Part shown: one piece after another, positions 15,620 to 23,460 of the stretch | How the letters are laid out: each line of letters opens with the position of its first letter | Numbering within the stretch: position 1 is the first letter of the stretch | Source of the DNA: Avoscillospira_A sp052117125 | GTDB lineage: Bacteria > Bacillota > Clostridia > Oscillospirales > Oscillospiraceae | Direction: 5' to 3' | NCBI RefSeq assembly: GCF_052117125.1 | Contig: NZ_JBQKJT010000011.1 | Span: 65,313 to 129,312 of the forward strand | DNA length: 64,000 nucleotides | Made by a program: the position numbers and the translations under genes | Notes under the pieces: model-generated | Database searches by the model: none | Seen by the model: the letters and a program-made list of their open reading frames with translations, nothing else | What the model was told of the DNA's origin: nothing

Positions 15620-17899
15620 ATGAGAAAGTACATCAGTGCCATTTTGGCACTCCTGTGCGTCCTACAGATCAGCCTGCCGGTCAGGGCGCAGGAGCCGGAA
15701 ACGGCTCCGGAGACTGTCGTAGAGGATACCGCACCGGTGGAGACGGGGGAGTCTGCGGTGGAAACGGAGGAGGCTCCGGTCGCAGAGGAGACTGTACCGG
15801 CAGAAGAAGAAACCACTCCGGCTGACGACGTAGAAACCACACCGGAGGACGAGCCGCCGACGGCGGAAGAGGAGCCGGAAGAGCTTGTTCTGTCGGAAAC
15901 ACCGGCAGATTGGGCGGCGGAGGCAGTCAATTTCTGCGTGGAGCACGGTATCATTGATGGTCAGAACTTGCGGCTGAGCGCTCAGGCGACCCGGGCAGAA
16001 TTGGCCACCATGCTGACGCGGCTGCTGGCTGTAGAGCGGCAGGCGGATTTGCGCGGATATGTGGATATTGCGCCGGGCGACTGGTATTATACCGCCGTAT
16101 CTCAGGCTGTGGCCGCCGGTATTCTGACAGGCAGCGGCGACCATTTGAAGCCCGGCTATACGGTGACACGTCAGGAGGCCATGGTGATGCTGGCCCGTTG
16201 CTTTGGCACGGAGGCAGGAAACACAGCGCTGCTCAACAGCTACAGTGACTGTGCCGGTGTGGAGCCGTGGGCCGCCGGAGCCGTGGCCGGATTGATTGAA
16301 CAGGGAATTGTCAGCGGATACGGTCAGGAGCTGAGCCCTAAGAAGCCTATCACGCGCCAGGAGCTGATCCGCCTGATCTACGATCTGGCCGGTCAGGTGC
16401 AGACGGAGCAGCCGGAAGCGGAAACGGTTCTGACTGGAAACGTGGTCTATCAGGGGGATTCCCTGCGGGATGTGACCATCGACGGCAACCTCTATCTGGG
16501 CGGCGCGGCAGAAGAACAGCGCCAGCTGGACAATGTTCAGGTCGACGGCGTCATTGTTTGCTATGGCGGCAGCGTTGCTTTGACGGAGAACGTTACCGCC
16601 GGCGAGATTATTTTGGCTGGTGAGGAAGCGGAACTGACCACATCTGGTGATGCCGCGGTGGTGGTCCAGGGCAGTAATGCCGTGGTGTCCGGTGGTGGAA
16701 CCGTGGAGACCAACCGGAATGTAACGCTGCAAAACGGCGTGTATGACCAGGTCAGTGTGGAGCAGGGGACCGTGACGGTGGAGGCTGACGCCACGGTGCA
16801 TACGGCAGAGCTGTGGAGCGCTGCCAGCACCATCACAGGTGACGGAACTGTGGAGACCGCTGTATGCTATCACAAGGATGCCGCTGTGAAAACTGCGGAG
16901 ACAGAGGTCCAGAAGGTTCTGGATCATGCATTGGGCCAGACGCAGCTGCAAGTGACCCGTTGGGCCAATAACGTGCTGCCGGGCAAGCAAACCATTGAGA
17001 CTACGATACAATTTACCAATGTGCCCAATGACGGGACGCCGCGGCTGTGCGATGTGGCATGGTATGTGGACGGTGTGGTGCAGAAACGCCAGTGGCAGGT
17101 GCCGGTGACGGAGGGCACGACGGTTACATATTCTCACTGGGTACCCTTTGAAGAGCTGTTCCAGCCGACGAAAACCGTCATGTTGGAGGTCACCTGTGAT
17201 GGGGAGACTCGGTATCTGTCCCAGACGGTGCAGCAGCAGGGAGAGACGGTGGATACCATCAATGTGGAAGCTACGGTTCGTTATGACACCAATTTGTATC
17301 GGTATGAGTCCCTGTCCGGTTACATTAAAACCGTTCCGGCGGGAACTAAGGTGATCTATTTTGACTATGTGGGCCGTACTTCGGCGGAGATTCGGCTGCC
17401 GGACGGTACGACAGGCTGGGTCAACTGGTATTCCATTGATATTTCCACGAAGAACTATGTACAGAAAAACGATTACCAGACGGCTACCAAGGAGTATTTC
17501 GTCAATAACAAGGGCTACTCCAGCAAAACAGATTATCTGGTGTGGATCAGCCTGTTGAAAGAGCGGGTGAACGTGTTCCAGGGCAGCCAGGGCAACTGGA
17601 AGCTGGTCCAATCGTTCCCATGCAGCAGCGGCAAGAATACCACCCCTACCAACGGTGGTGTGTTTGCGTATCAATACCGCCAGAATTATTGGGATTTCGG
17701 CTATTATTATGTCAAGAAACCCATGATTTTCAATGGCGGCCATGCGTTCCACACCAGAACGTATATCAAATCCACCGGCGGTCTGCTGGATGCCACCATG
17801 CAGGGCACGGTATCGCAGGGCTGTATTCGGATGTATGACGCCGATGTAGACTGGCTGTGGGACAACCTGCCGTTCCAGTCCACGGTTGTGGTATATTAA
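15620..17899 (+). CDS. Secreted S-layer-homology protein with L,D-transpeptidase domain
   Basis: A 759-residue exported cell-wall protein. A signal peptide (MRKYISAILALLC, cleavage after VRA near residue 24) is followed by an acidic Glu/Thr/Pro linker to about 93 and three S-layer-homology repeats (about 94-265) that should bind secondary wall polymer. Next come a repetitive beta-rich segment, an SH3-like segment near 550-615 and a C-terminal YkuD domain (about 630-759) with HAFHTRTY and the catalytic SQGCIRM. YkuD enzymes make or edit 3-3 peptidoglycan crosslinks or attach proteins to peptidoglycan. It is monocistronic, with its own promoter and a strong terminator. The final activity, crosslinking or anchoring, is not settled by sequence. 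Confidence 0.85.
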   Translation: MRKYISAILALLCVLQISLPVRAQEPETAPETVVEDTAPVETGESAVETEEAPVAEETVPAEEETTPADDVETTPEDEPPTAEEEPEELVLSETPADWAAEAVNFCVEHGIIDGQNLRLSAQATRAELATMLTRLLAVERQADLRGYVDIAPGDWYYTAVSQAVAAGILTGSGDHLKPGYTVTRQEAMVMLARCFGTEAGNTALLNSYSDCAGVEPWAAGAVAGLIEQGIVSGYGQELSPKKPITRQELIRLIYDLAGQVQTEQPEAETVLTGNVVYQGDSLRDVTIDGNLYLGGAAEEQRQLDNVQVDGVIVCYGGSVALTENVTAGEIILAGEEAELTTSGDAAVVVQGSNAVVSGGGTVETNRNVTLQNGVYDQVSVEQGTVTVEADATVHTAELWSAASTITGDGTVETAVCYHKDAAVKTAETEVQKVLDHALGQTQLQVTRWANNVLPGKQTIETTIQFTNVPNDGTPRLCDVAWYVDGVVQKRQWQVPVTEGTTVTYSHWVPFEELFQPTKTVMLEVTCDGETRYLSQTVQQQGETVDTINVEATVRYDTNLYRYESLSGYIKTVPAGTKVIYFDYVGRTSAEIRLPDGTTGWVNWYSIDISTKNYVQKNDYQTATKEYFVNNKGYSSKTDYLVWISLLKERVNVFQGSQGNWKLVQSFPCSSGKNTTPTNGGVFAYQYRQNYWDFGYYYVKKPMIFNGGHAFHTRTYIKSTGGLLDATMQGTVSQGCIRMYDADVDWLWDNLPFQSTVVVY

Positions 17900-17902
17900 A
17901 AC

Positions 17903-17940
17903 AAAAACAGTGGAAATCAGATGATTTCCACTGTTTTTTA
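17903..17940. terminator. Bidirectional terminator between the SLH gene and rnpB
   Basis: A perfect 17-base stem pairs AAAAACAGTGGAAATCA (17903-17919) with TGATTTCCACTGTTTTT (17922-17938). It carries T runs on both strands, serving the SLH gene on plus and rnpB on minus. Confidence 0.9.
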
Positions 17941-17948
17941 CATAAAAA

Positions 17949-18307
17949 CGCGATCGGGCCTATAAGCCGGGTTCTGTAATCGACAGCCATCTATCTAGGC
18001 GCACCGTTGCCGGTACGCTCCAGCCACCTTCTCGGGGACGGCCGGGCAAGCCTGAGTCCCCTCTGCGGTGTTGCTCCGGATAGAGTTTACAGCATCAAGC
18101 GGTTCCCCGTTGATGGGTGAGCTCTTACCTCGCCTTTCCACCCTTACCTCGTCGATACAAGTACCGGCGGGGCGGTATATCTCTGTTGCACTTTTCCTGA
18201 AGTCGCCTTCGGCGGGCGTTACCCGTTATCCTTGCCCTGTGGAGCCCGGACTTTCCTCACGGCCGACCTTTCGGTACTGGTCGCGCGGCTGTCCGGCCCG
18301 GTCGCAA
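17949..18307 (-). ncRNA. rnpB: RNase P RNA, bacterial type A
   Basis: The catalytic RNA of RNase P, which trims tRNA 5' ends. Read on the minus strand it has the 5' core GAGGAAAGTCCGGGCTCC, the internal ACAGAGATATACCGCC region, GGTAAGGGTGGAAAGG and the 3' core ACAGAACCCGGCTTATAGGC. The two ends close an 11-base P1 helix, GCGACCGGGCC with GGCCCGATCGC, containing one mismatch. Ends were set at the outer P1 pairs, extended 2 bases at the 5' end toward the promoter-predicted start site. Confidence 0.95.
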
Positions 18308-18312
18308 CAGTT

Positions 18313-18341
18313 ATTCTAACGGATTTCGGGAGAAATGTCAA
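18313..18341 (-). promoter_or_regulatory. rnpB promoter
   Basis: On the minus strand, TTGACA (18336-18341) and TAGAAT (18313-18318) are 17 bases apart. The predicted start near 18306 matches the 5' end of RNase P RNA. Confidence 0.9.
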
Positions 18342-18346
18342 ATCGG

Positions 18347-18375
18347 TTGCAAAAAAAAGAAAAGATAGATATAAT
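18347..18375 (+). promoter_or_regulatory. murD operon promoter
   Basis: TTGCAA (18347-18352) and TATAAT (18370-18375) are 17 bases apart, 73 bases ahead of the murD ATG. It sits back to back with the rnpB promoter, the two -35 boxes only 5 bases apart. Confidence 0.85.
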
Positions 18376-18448
18376 GGTTTGGAGTGGATCTGCGGCCACA
18401 GTGCCAAAGCGGACCGCGGTTTTTTGGAACCTGGAGAGGAGAACTGCC

Positions 18449-19831
18449 ATGAATGAGCGAATGGAACGCTATTTTGAGGCGCTGCGGGGCAAGCGGGTAG
18501 CCGTCCTGGGCCTGGGCGTCAGCAACCGGCCTCTGGTGCGGCTGCTGCTGGCCCACGGCGCAAATGTCCTGGGTTGCGATATGGCCCAGCGGGACCAGCT
18601 GGAGCCGGAGGTGTTGGAGCTGGAGCAGCAAGGCTTGCAGTTGCAGCTGGGGCAGAACTATCTGGAAAATGTCACAGCGGATGTGGTATTCCGCACACCG
18701 GGCCTGCATCCCAACCGACCGCAGCTGGTGGATATGCGGCGGCGGGGCATGGTCATGACCTCGGAGATGGAGGCGTTCTTCCAGGTGTGCCCCTGCACCA
18801 TCATCGCGGTCACCGGTTCCGATGGAAAGACCACCACCACTACACTGATCGCGGAGATTCTCAAGCAGGCCGGCCGCACGGTATGGGTGGGCGGCAACAT
18901 CGGTCAACCGCTGCTGCCCAAGGCGGGGGAGATGAGCCCTGCGGATGTCGCCGTGGTAGAACTCAGCTCTTTTCAGCTGATGGATATGAAGCACAGTCCC
19001 CAGGTGGCCGTTCTGACCAATCTGGCTCCTAACCATCTGGATGTACATAAGGATATGGAGGAGTATGTGGCGGCCAAGGAGAACATTTACCTCCATCAGA
19101 CATCCGGAGATACAGTGGTATTGAACCGGGATAATGCCATCACCCACAGCTTTGTGCCAAAGGCAAAAGGAACGGTGCTGGAATTTTCCCGTCGGACCCG
19201 CCCCCAGCGGGGTGTATACCTGGAAAACGGCGTCATCTGGCGTTGCGGGGAACCGCCGGAGAAGATTCTGGAGCAGTCGGAGATTTTCCTGCCGGGTATT
19301 CACAACGTGGAGAACTATATGGCGGCCATCTGCGCTGTGGAGGGGCTGGCCTCCGACGAGGACATCCGCCATGTGGCCAGAAACTTCGGCGGCGTGGAGC
19401 ATCGCATTGAGTTGGTGCGGGTCAAGGACGGCGTGAAGTTTTACAATGATTCCATCGCGTCCAGCCCGTCCCGGACCCGTGCGGGTCTGCGGAGCTTCGA
19501 CCAGAAGATCATTCTCATTGCAGGCGGTTATGATAAACATATCCCCTATGACGATCTGGGGCCGGAGATTGTGGATCATGTGAAGACGCTGGTTCTCACC
19601 GGTGCTACTGCACCGAAAATCCGAGCCGCCGTGGAACAGGCGGCCAACTATGTTCCCGGTTCACCGGAGATTCTGGAGGAAGCGGATTTTTACGAGGCTA
19701 TTCGCACAGCGGCCCGGGCGGCACAGTCCGGCGACGTGGTTATGCTGTCCCCGGCCAGCGCGTCCTTTGACCACTTCCGCAACTTTATGGTCCGGGGTAA
19801 CGCGTTCAAACAGACGGTTATGGAGCTTTGA
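18449..19831 (+). CDS. murD: UDP-N-acetylmuramoyl-alanine--D-glutamate ligase
   Basis: Adds D-glutamate to UDP-MurNAc-L-alanine in cytosolic peptidoglycan precursor synthesis. It is 460 residues, normal for MurD. The N-terminal Rossmann-like UDP-binding domain has VAVLGLGVSNRPLV, the central ATP site is VTGSDGKTTTT, and motifs such as VELSSFQL and LAPNHLDVHKDMEEY follow. The ATG at 18449, after AGAGGAGA, begins MNERMERYFEALRGK; an earlier in-frame start at 18335 lies upstream of the promoter and cannot be used. It is not in the usual mra/fts cluster but heads a small operon with ispD and ispF. Confidence 0.95.
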   Translation: MNERMERYFEALRGKRVAVLGLGVSNRPLVRLLLAHGANVLGCDMAQRDQLEPEVLELEQQGLQLQLGQNYLENVTADVVFRTPGLHPNRPQLVDMRRRGMVMTSEMEAFFQVCPCTIIAVTGSDGKTTTTTLIAEILKQAGRTVWVGGNIGQPLLPKAGEMSPADVAVVELSSFQLMDMKHSPQVAVLTNLAPNHLDVHKDMEEYVAAKENIYLHQTSGDTVVLNRDNAITHSFVPKAKGTVLEFSRRTRPQRGVYLENGVIWRCGEPPEKILEQSEIFLPGIHNVENYMAAICAVEGLASDEDIRHVARNFGGVEHRIELVRVKDGVKFYNDSIASSPSRTRAGLRSFDQKIILIAGGYDKHIPYDDLGPEIVDHVKTLVLTGATAPKIRAAVEQAANYVPGSPEILEEADFYEAIRTAARAAQSGDVVMLSPASASFDHFRNFMVRGNAFKQTVMEL

Positions 19832-19832
19832 T

Positions 19833-20558
19833 ATGGAATTGGGATGGAAAAAACATCGGAAGACGAAACCAATGCCCTGTGCCGCCGTCATTGTGGCGGC
19901 GGGGTCGGCGTCCCGGATGCAGGGCATCGACAAGGCATTGGCTGACCTGAACGGAAAACCCGTATTGCTGCACACGTTGGAGGCGTTCGAGGCCTGTGAG
20001 CGGGTGGATACGGTGGTGGTGGTCACCCGGGAGGACCTGGTGGAGCCGGTGGAGCAGTTGTGCCGCGATCACCATATTACCAAGGTGCGGCAGGTGCTCA
20101 GCGGCGGCAGCGACCGGACCCAGTCGGTGCTGCGGGGCCTGGACGCCCTGGCATCACGGGAGGGGCTGGCGGCCATCCACGACGGTGCACGCCCCCTGGT
20201 CACCCAGGAAATTCTGCTGGAGACCATTGCCAAAGCGGAGCGAACCGGCGCGGCAGCCCCGGCGGTTCCGGTCAAAGACACCATTAAAGTGACCGGTGAA
20301 GGGGTCATTGCTGCCACACCGGACCGCAGTCGTCTGGTGGCGATCCAGACTCCGCAGATTTTTGATCTGGACTTTATCCGCGGCGCGCTGTATCAGGCGC
20401 TGGAAGACGGTGCGCCTTTGACCGATGACTGTTCCGCCGCTGAGCGGCTGGGAATGCAGGTCCATCTGACCAAGGGCAGCGAGGAAAATCTGAAAATTAC
20501 CACCCCCATGGACTTGGTGGTGGCGCAGGCGATTTTGAAAAGGAGAGAGCAACCATGA
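19833..20558 (+). CDS. ispD: 2-C-methyl-D-erythritol 4-phosphate cytidylyltransferase
   Basis: Third step of the MEP isoprenoid pathway, joining CTP to MEP. It is 241 residues with the nucleotidyl-transferase signature AVIVAAGSASRMQGIDK, then VLSGGSDRTQSV, IHDGARPLV and VKDTIK, all typical. The ATG at 19833 lies one base after the murD stop and uses a GGAG site within the murD end. A basic 11-residue leader precedes the core. It is coupled by a 4-base overlap to ispF, the enzyme of the fifth step. Confidence 0.95.
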   Translation: MELGWKKHRKTKPMPCAAVIVAAGSASRMQGIDKALADLNGKPVLLHTLEAFEACERVDTVVVVTREDLVEPVEQLCRDHHITKVRQVLSGGSDRTQSVLRGLDALASREGLAAIHDGARPLVTQEILLETIAKAERTGAAAPAVPVKDTIKVTGEGVIAATPDRSRLVAIQTPQIFDLDFIRGALYQALEDGAPLTDDCSAAERLGMQVHLTKGSEENLKITTPMDLVVAQAILKRREQP

Positions 20559-21031
20559 GAATCGGACACGGTTATGACGTCCATCGGCTGGTGAAAGGAA
20601 GAAAACTGATTTTAGGCGGCGTGGAAATCCCCTATGCGATGGGATTGGACGGTCATTCCGACGCCGATGTGGTGGTTCATGCCATCATGGATGCCCTGCT
20701 GGGCGCGGCGGCGGCCGGAGACATCGGCACGCTGTTCCCCGACACGGACCCCCAGTATAAGGGAATCTCCAGTCTGCTGCTGTTGGAGTATGTGGGAAAG
20801 CATCTGTTGGGCCGGGGCTGGACCGTGGGCAATATTGATGCCACCATTGTGGCACAGCAGCCCAAACTGGCGCCGCACATTCCGCAGATGGTGCAGAATA
20901 TTGCCCAGACATTGAATATCCCGGAGGACCGGGTCAACATCAAGGCTACAACGGAGGAGGGCATGGGATTTACCGGTACCGGCGACGGTATTGCTGCCCA
21001 CGCCGTCTGTATGCTGGAACAGTGCAAATAA
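20555..21031 (+). CDS. ispF: 2-C-methyl-D-erythritol 2,4-cyclodiphosphate synthase
   Basis: Forms MEcPP in the MEP isoprenoid pathway. It is 158 residues, the family length, with MRIGHGYDVHRL supplying the metal ligands, DGHSDADVVVHA, DIGTLFPDTDP and the C-terminal TTEEGMGFTGTGDGI. The start overlaps the ispD stop by 4 bases. It is the last gene of the murD-ispD-ispF unit, followed by a terminator. Confidence 0.96.
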   Translation: MRIGHGYDVHRLVKGRKLILGGVEIPYAMGLDGHSDADVVVHAIMDALLGAAAAGDIGTLFPDTDPQYKGISSLLLLEYVGKHLLGRGWTVGNIDATIVAQQPKLAPHIPQMVQNIAQTLNIPEDRVNIKATTEEGMGFTGTGDGIAAHAVCMLEQCK

Positions 21032-21041
21032 AGAAAATGGC

Positions 21042-21073
21042 AAAGGACCGATGCGCGGGCATCGGTCCTTTTG
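21042..21073. terminator. Terminator between convergent ispF and the NhaC-type gene
   Basis: A perfect 13-base stem, AAAGGACCGATGC (21042-21054) with GCATCGGTCCTTT (21059-21071), has a 4-base loop and T runs on both strands. Confidence 0.9.
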
Positions 21074-21083
21074 GCGTTGCGAC

Positions 21084-22820
21084 TTATTTTGCGGTGACCC
21101 GCTTGATGACCAGCAACGTACCCAGCATCAGCACAATGCCGATGGGAAGAAGAATCCAGGCATTCGGAAGGAAACCGGCCAGAACATACATCACAAAGGA
21201 TACAGCGGCGGCAGTGATGGCATAAGGCAGCTGGGTCGACACATGGTTCACGTGGTCACACTGGGCGCCGGCAGACGCCATGATGGTGGTGTCGGAAATG
21301 GGGGAGCAGTGGTCGCCGCAGACAGCACCGGCCATACAAGCAGACACACAGATGATACCCATGGGCGTGGTCAGGTCAAACACATCCAAAGTAATGGGAA
21401 TCAGAATACCGAAAGTACCCCAACTGGTGCCGGTGGCAAAGGCCAGAAAGGCGCCGATGACAAAGACGATGGCAGGAAGCAGGGCCTGGAATCCGGCGGC
21501 GGAACTCTTGACGGCGGTAGCCACAAAGACACCGGCCCCCAGAGAATCGGTCATAGCTTTCAAGGACCAGGCAAAGGTCAGAATCAGAATGGCCGGGACC
21601 ATGGCCTTGAAGCCCTCAGGGATGCAGTCCATCATGTCGCGGAAGGTCATGGCCCGGCGGCACAGATAGAAGACAAAGGTCAACACCATGGCAAAGGCGG
21701 AACCCAGCAGCAGACCCACAGAAGCGTCGGAACCGGAAAAGGCGTCCACAAAGTTTTTACCGGAGAAGAAGCCGCCGGAGTAGATCATGCCGATGACGCA
21801 GCAGACAATGAGCGAAGCAATCGGGAAAACCAGATCGATGACGCGGCCCTTGGGGTTCCCGTACAGCTCTTTCTCTGTGGCATAGGGATTGGAACCGGAG
21901 AACACGTCGCCCCGTTCGATGGCGTTGCGTTCGTGGCGGGCCATGGGACCAAAATCGGCCTTGAGAACCACCAGCCCAACCATCATGACGATGGTCAGCA
22001 GCGCATAGAAATTGTAGGGAATGGCCCGGATAAACAGGGAGAGACCGGAGCCGTCCTCCACAAAGCCGGAAACTGCGGCGGCCCAGGAGGAGATGGGGGC
22101 AATGATGCAGACGGGGGCGGCGGTAGCGTCGATCAGATAGGACAGCTTGGCACGGGACACCTGATGCTTGTCGGTGACAGGCCGCATGACGGAACCAACG
22201 GTCAGGCAGTTGAAATAATCGTCAATGAAGATCAGTACGCCGAGAATAATGGTGGCCAGCTGTGCGCCGGTGCGGCTTTTGATGCTTTTCTGCGCCCAGC
22301 GGCCGAAAGCGGCGCTGCCGCCGGCCTTGTTCATCAAGCTGACCATGGCGCCCAAGATTACCAGGAAGACAAGAATGCCCACATTATAGGAGCTGGACAG
22401 CACCGCAACAATGCCGTCTTCAAAGACATGGAGTACCGTCCCTTCAAAATCAAAGTTGGAGTACAGCAAACCACCGGCCAAAATACCAATGAACAGGGAG
22501 GAATAGACCTCCTTGGTGATCAGCGCCAAGGTGATGGCGATGATCGGGGGCAGCAGCGCCCAGATGGTATTATAATAGTTACTGGGGGCATCAATCTGAC
22601 CCATGCCGCCGCAGGTGGCGCAGAGATTGGTCCCTGCGCAGTCGGCGCAGGAGGGGTCCAGACCGTAACAGGTCATGCAGGCCGTGGAGCCGCCGCAGTC
22701 GGGACACTCGATCAGATTGGTGGCCGGTTGTCCGGCGGCCATGACGGCGATGGTCAGGACGGCCAGAATCATTGCCACCATCAGAAGGGAGACCAGCGGT
22801 CTCCGGTTTCGCAAGTTCAT
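21084..22820 (-). CDS. lysW: NhaC-family transporter, probable lysine importer LysW
   Basis: A polytopic membrane protein of 578 residues from the NhaC/antiporter superfamily, with about a dozen hydrophobic segments and conserved stretches such as DDYFNCLTVGSVMRP, SSWAAAVSGFV and CGDHCSPISDTT. A lysine riboswitch lies directly upstream, and NhaC-like genes under such riboswitches have been predicted to be lysine transporters (LysW). That makes lysine import a better guess than plain sodium/proton exchange. The ATG at 22820 follows GGAGG; an upstream TTG-type extension would lie within the riboswitch. Unusually, residues 39-70, after the first hydrophobic segment, carry four CxxC pairs, probably a zinc or disulfide knuckle facing outward. 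Confidence 0.8.
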   Translation of the reverse strand: MNLRNRRPLVSLLMVAMILAVLTIAVMAAGQPATNLIECPDCGGSTACMTCYGLDPSCADCAGTNLCATCGGMGQIDAPSNYYNTIWALLPPIIAITLALITKEVYSSLFIGILAGGLLYSNFDFEGTVLHVFEDGIVAVLSSSYNVGILVFLVILGAMVSLMNKAGGSAAFGRWAQKSIKSRTGAQLATIILGVLIFIDDYFNCLTVGSVMRPVTDKHQVSRAKLSYLIDATAAPVCIIAPISSWAAAVSGFVEDGSGLSLFIRAIPYNFYALLTIVMMVGLVVLKADFGPMARHERNAIERGDVFSGSNPYATEKELYGNPKGRVIDLVFPIASLIVCCVIGMIYSGGFFSGKNFVDAFSGSDASVGLLLGSAFAMVLTFVFYLCRRAMTFRDMMDCIPEGFKAMVPAILILTFAWSLKAMTDSLGAGVFVATAVKSSAAGFQALLPAIVFVIGAFLAFATGTSWGTFGILIPITLDVFDLTTPMGIICVSACMAGAVCGDHCSPISDTTIMASAGAQCDHVNHVSTQLPYAITAAAVSFVMYVLAGFLPNAWILLPIGIVLMLGTLLVIKRVTAK

Positions 22821-22832
22821 AGGATTTCCTCC

Positions 22833-22871
22833 AAAAATAAAAATGCCATGGTTCGGGAGGCGGACCATGAC
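22833..22871 (-). terminator. Riboswitch-controlled intrinsic terminator
   Basis: On the minus strand an 8-pair stem (22845-22852 with 22864-22871, GTCATGGT with ACCATGGC including one GU pair) is followed by ATTTTTATTTTT (22833-22844). It lies 13 bases upstream of the lysW start codon and is the expected off-state hairpin of the lysine riboswitch. Confidence 0.8.
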
Positions 22872-22899
22872 AGACTGTTCCGGATGGGCCGGAACCCCT

Positions 22900-23075
22900 A
22901 TGGCATGACAGCGCTCCACTTTCGTGACAGTCCGGCGGATATTCTCCGACGGCCCAGGGAACGTCCGGCAGGCAGACCGGCCCGCACCCTTCGGCGAACA
23001 GCCCTTTCCATCCCGCCGGATTTGCCTGCGGCCATGGGACGTACTTTTGCAGTTCGCACCTCTATCATTGGCTAT
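22900..23075 (-). promoter_or_regulatory. Lysine riboswitch (L-box)
   Basis: Minus-strand RNA contains GATAGAGGTGCGAACTGCAA, then AAGTA, then GAAAGG and TTCGCCGAAG. These match the conserved core of the lysine riboswitch (for example the Bacillus lysC leader) very closely. The closing P1 helix pairs ATGATAG (23062-23068) with CTGTCAT (22905-22911). Lysine binding should favour the terminator at 22833-22871 and switch off the transporter. A second copy of CTGTCATG at 22866-22873 overlaps the terminator stem and could be the alternative partner of the 5' P1 strand. Confidence 0.92.
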
Positions 23076-23084
23076 TTGCCCTCT

Positions 23085-23112
23085 ATTATAAGCAATTCCG
23101 AAACCTTGTCAA
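23085..23112 (-). promoter_or_regulatory. Promoter of the lysine riboswitch transcript
   Basis: On the minus strand, TTGACA (23107-23112) and TATAAT (23085-23090), both perfect consensus, have a 16-base spacer. Transcription would start near 23078, just before the riboswitch P1 helix. Confidence 0.9.
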
Positions 23113-23134
23113 CCGATTTTCAAAAAATTATGAC
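23106..23134 (+). promoter_or_regulatory. Possible promoter for the DUF3343 gene pair
   Basis: TTGTCA (23106-23111) and TATGAC (23129-23134) are 17 bases apart on the plus strand, 75 bases ahead of the DUF3343 start. The -35 box overlaps that of the divergent lysine-riboswitch promoter. Confidence 0.4.
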
Positions 23135-23208
23135 CAAATTGTGAATTCATGCGGGAAATTTCGACAGGGCGCCGGACAGCTGCATAGATTGGTGGGGAGG
23201 GAAATACC

Positions 23209-23460
23209 ATGTATGATTGTATGATTGCGTTCCGCACCATCACGCGGGCCCAGCGGGGGGCGGAACTTTTGGATTATTCGGGCATTCCGTGCCGTTTGCA
23301 GCGGCTTCCGGCCGCGCTGGCGGACCGGGGCTGCGGCTATGTGCTGGCTCTGCGGCGGGAGTCGCTGGCCAGGGCGGTAGCGGTGCTGCGGCAGAACCAT
23401 GTGGACTTCGGACGGCTCTATACCATGGAAAACGGTATCCATCGGGAGGTGTTTCTGTGA
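23209..23460 (+). CDS. DUF3343 putative Se/S carrier-like protein
   Basis: A small soluble protein of 83 residues of the DUF3343 family, which is often found beside class V aminotransferases and selenium or sulfur metabolism genes. It keeps a cysteine (SGIPCRLQRLP) and a second in the RGCGYVLAL region, which could carry sulfur or selenium. A strong GGGGAGGG site precedes the ATG. Its stop overlaps the start of the aminotransferase gene (GTGA), so the pair is translated together and probably works together. Function is inferred from neighbourhood only. Confidence 0.8.
   Translation: MYDCMIAFRTITRAQRGAELLDYSGIPCRLQRLPAALADRGCGYVLALRRESLARAVAVLRQNHVDFGRLYTMENGIHREVFL

Noticed and set aside
15662..17752. 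696-codon minus-strand open frame
   Set aside because: It lies opposite the SLH/YkuD gene, which has a signal peptide, SLH repeats and a catalytic motif.
20991..23144. Very long plus-strand open frame opposite the NhaC-type gene
   Set aside because: Its protein is low-complexity Gly/His/Gln-rich with no family motif. The opposite strand carries a clear membrane protein and riboswitch.
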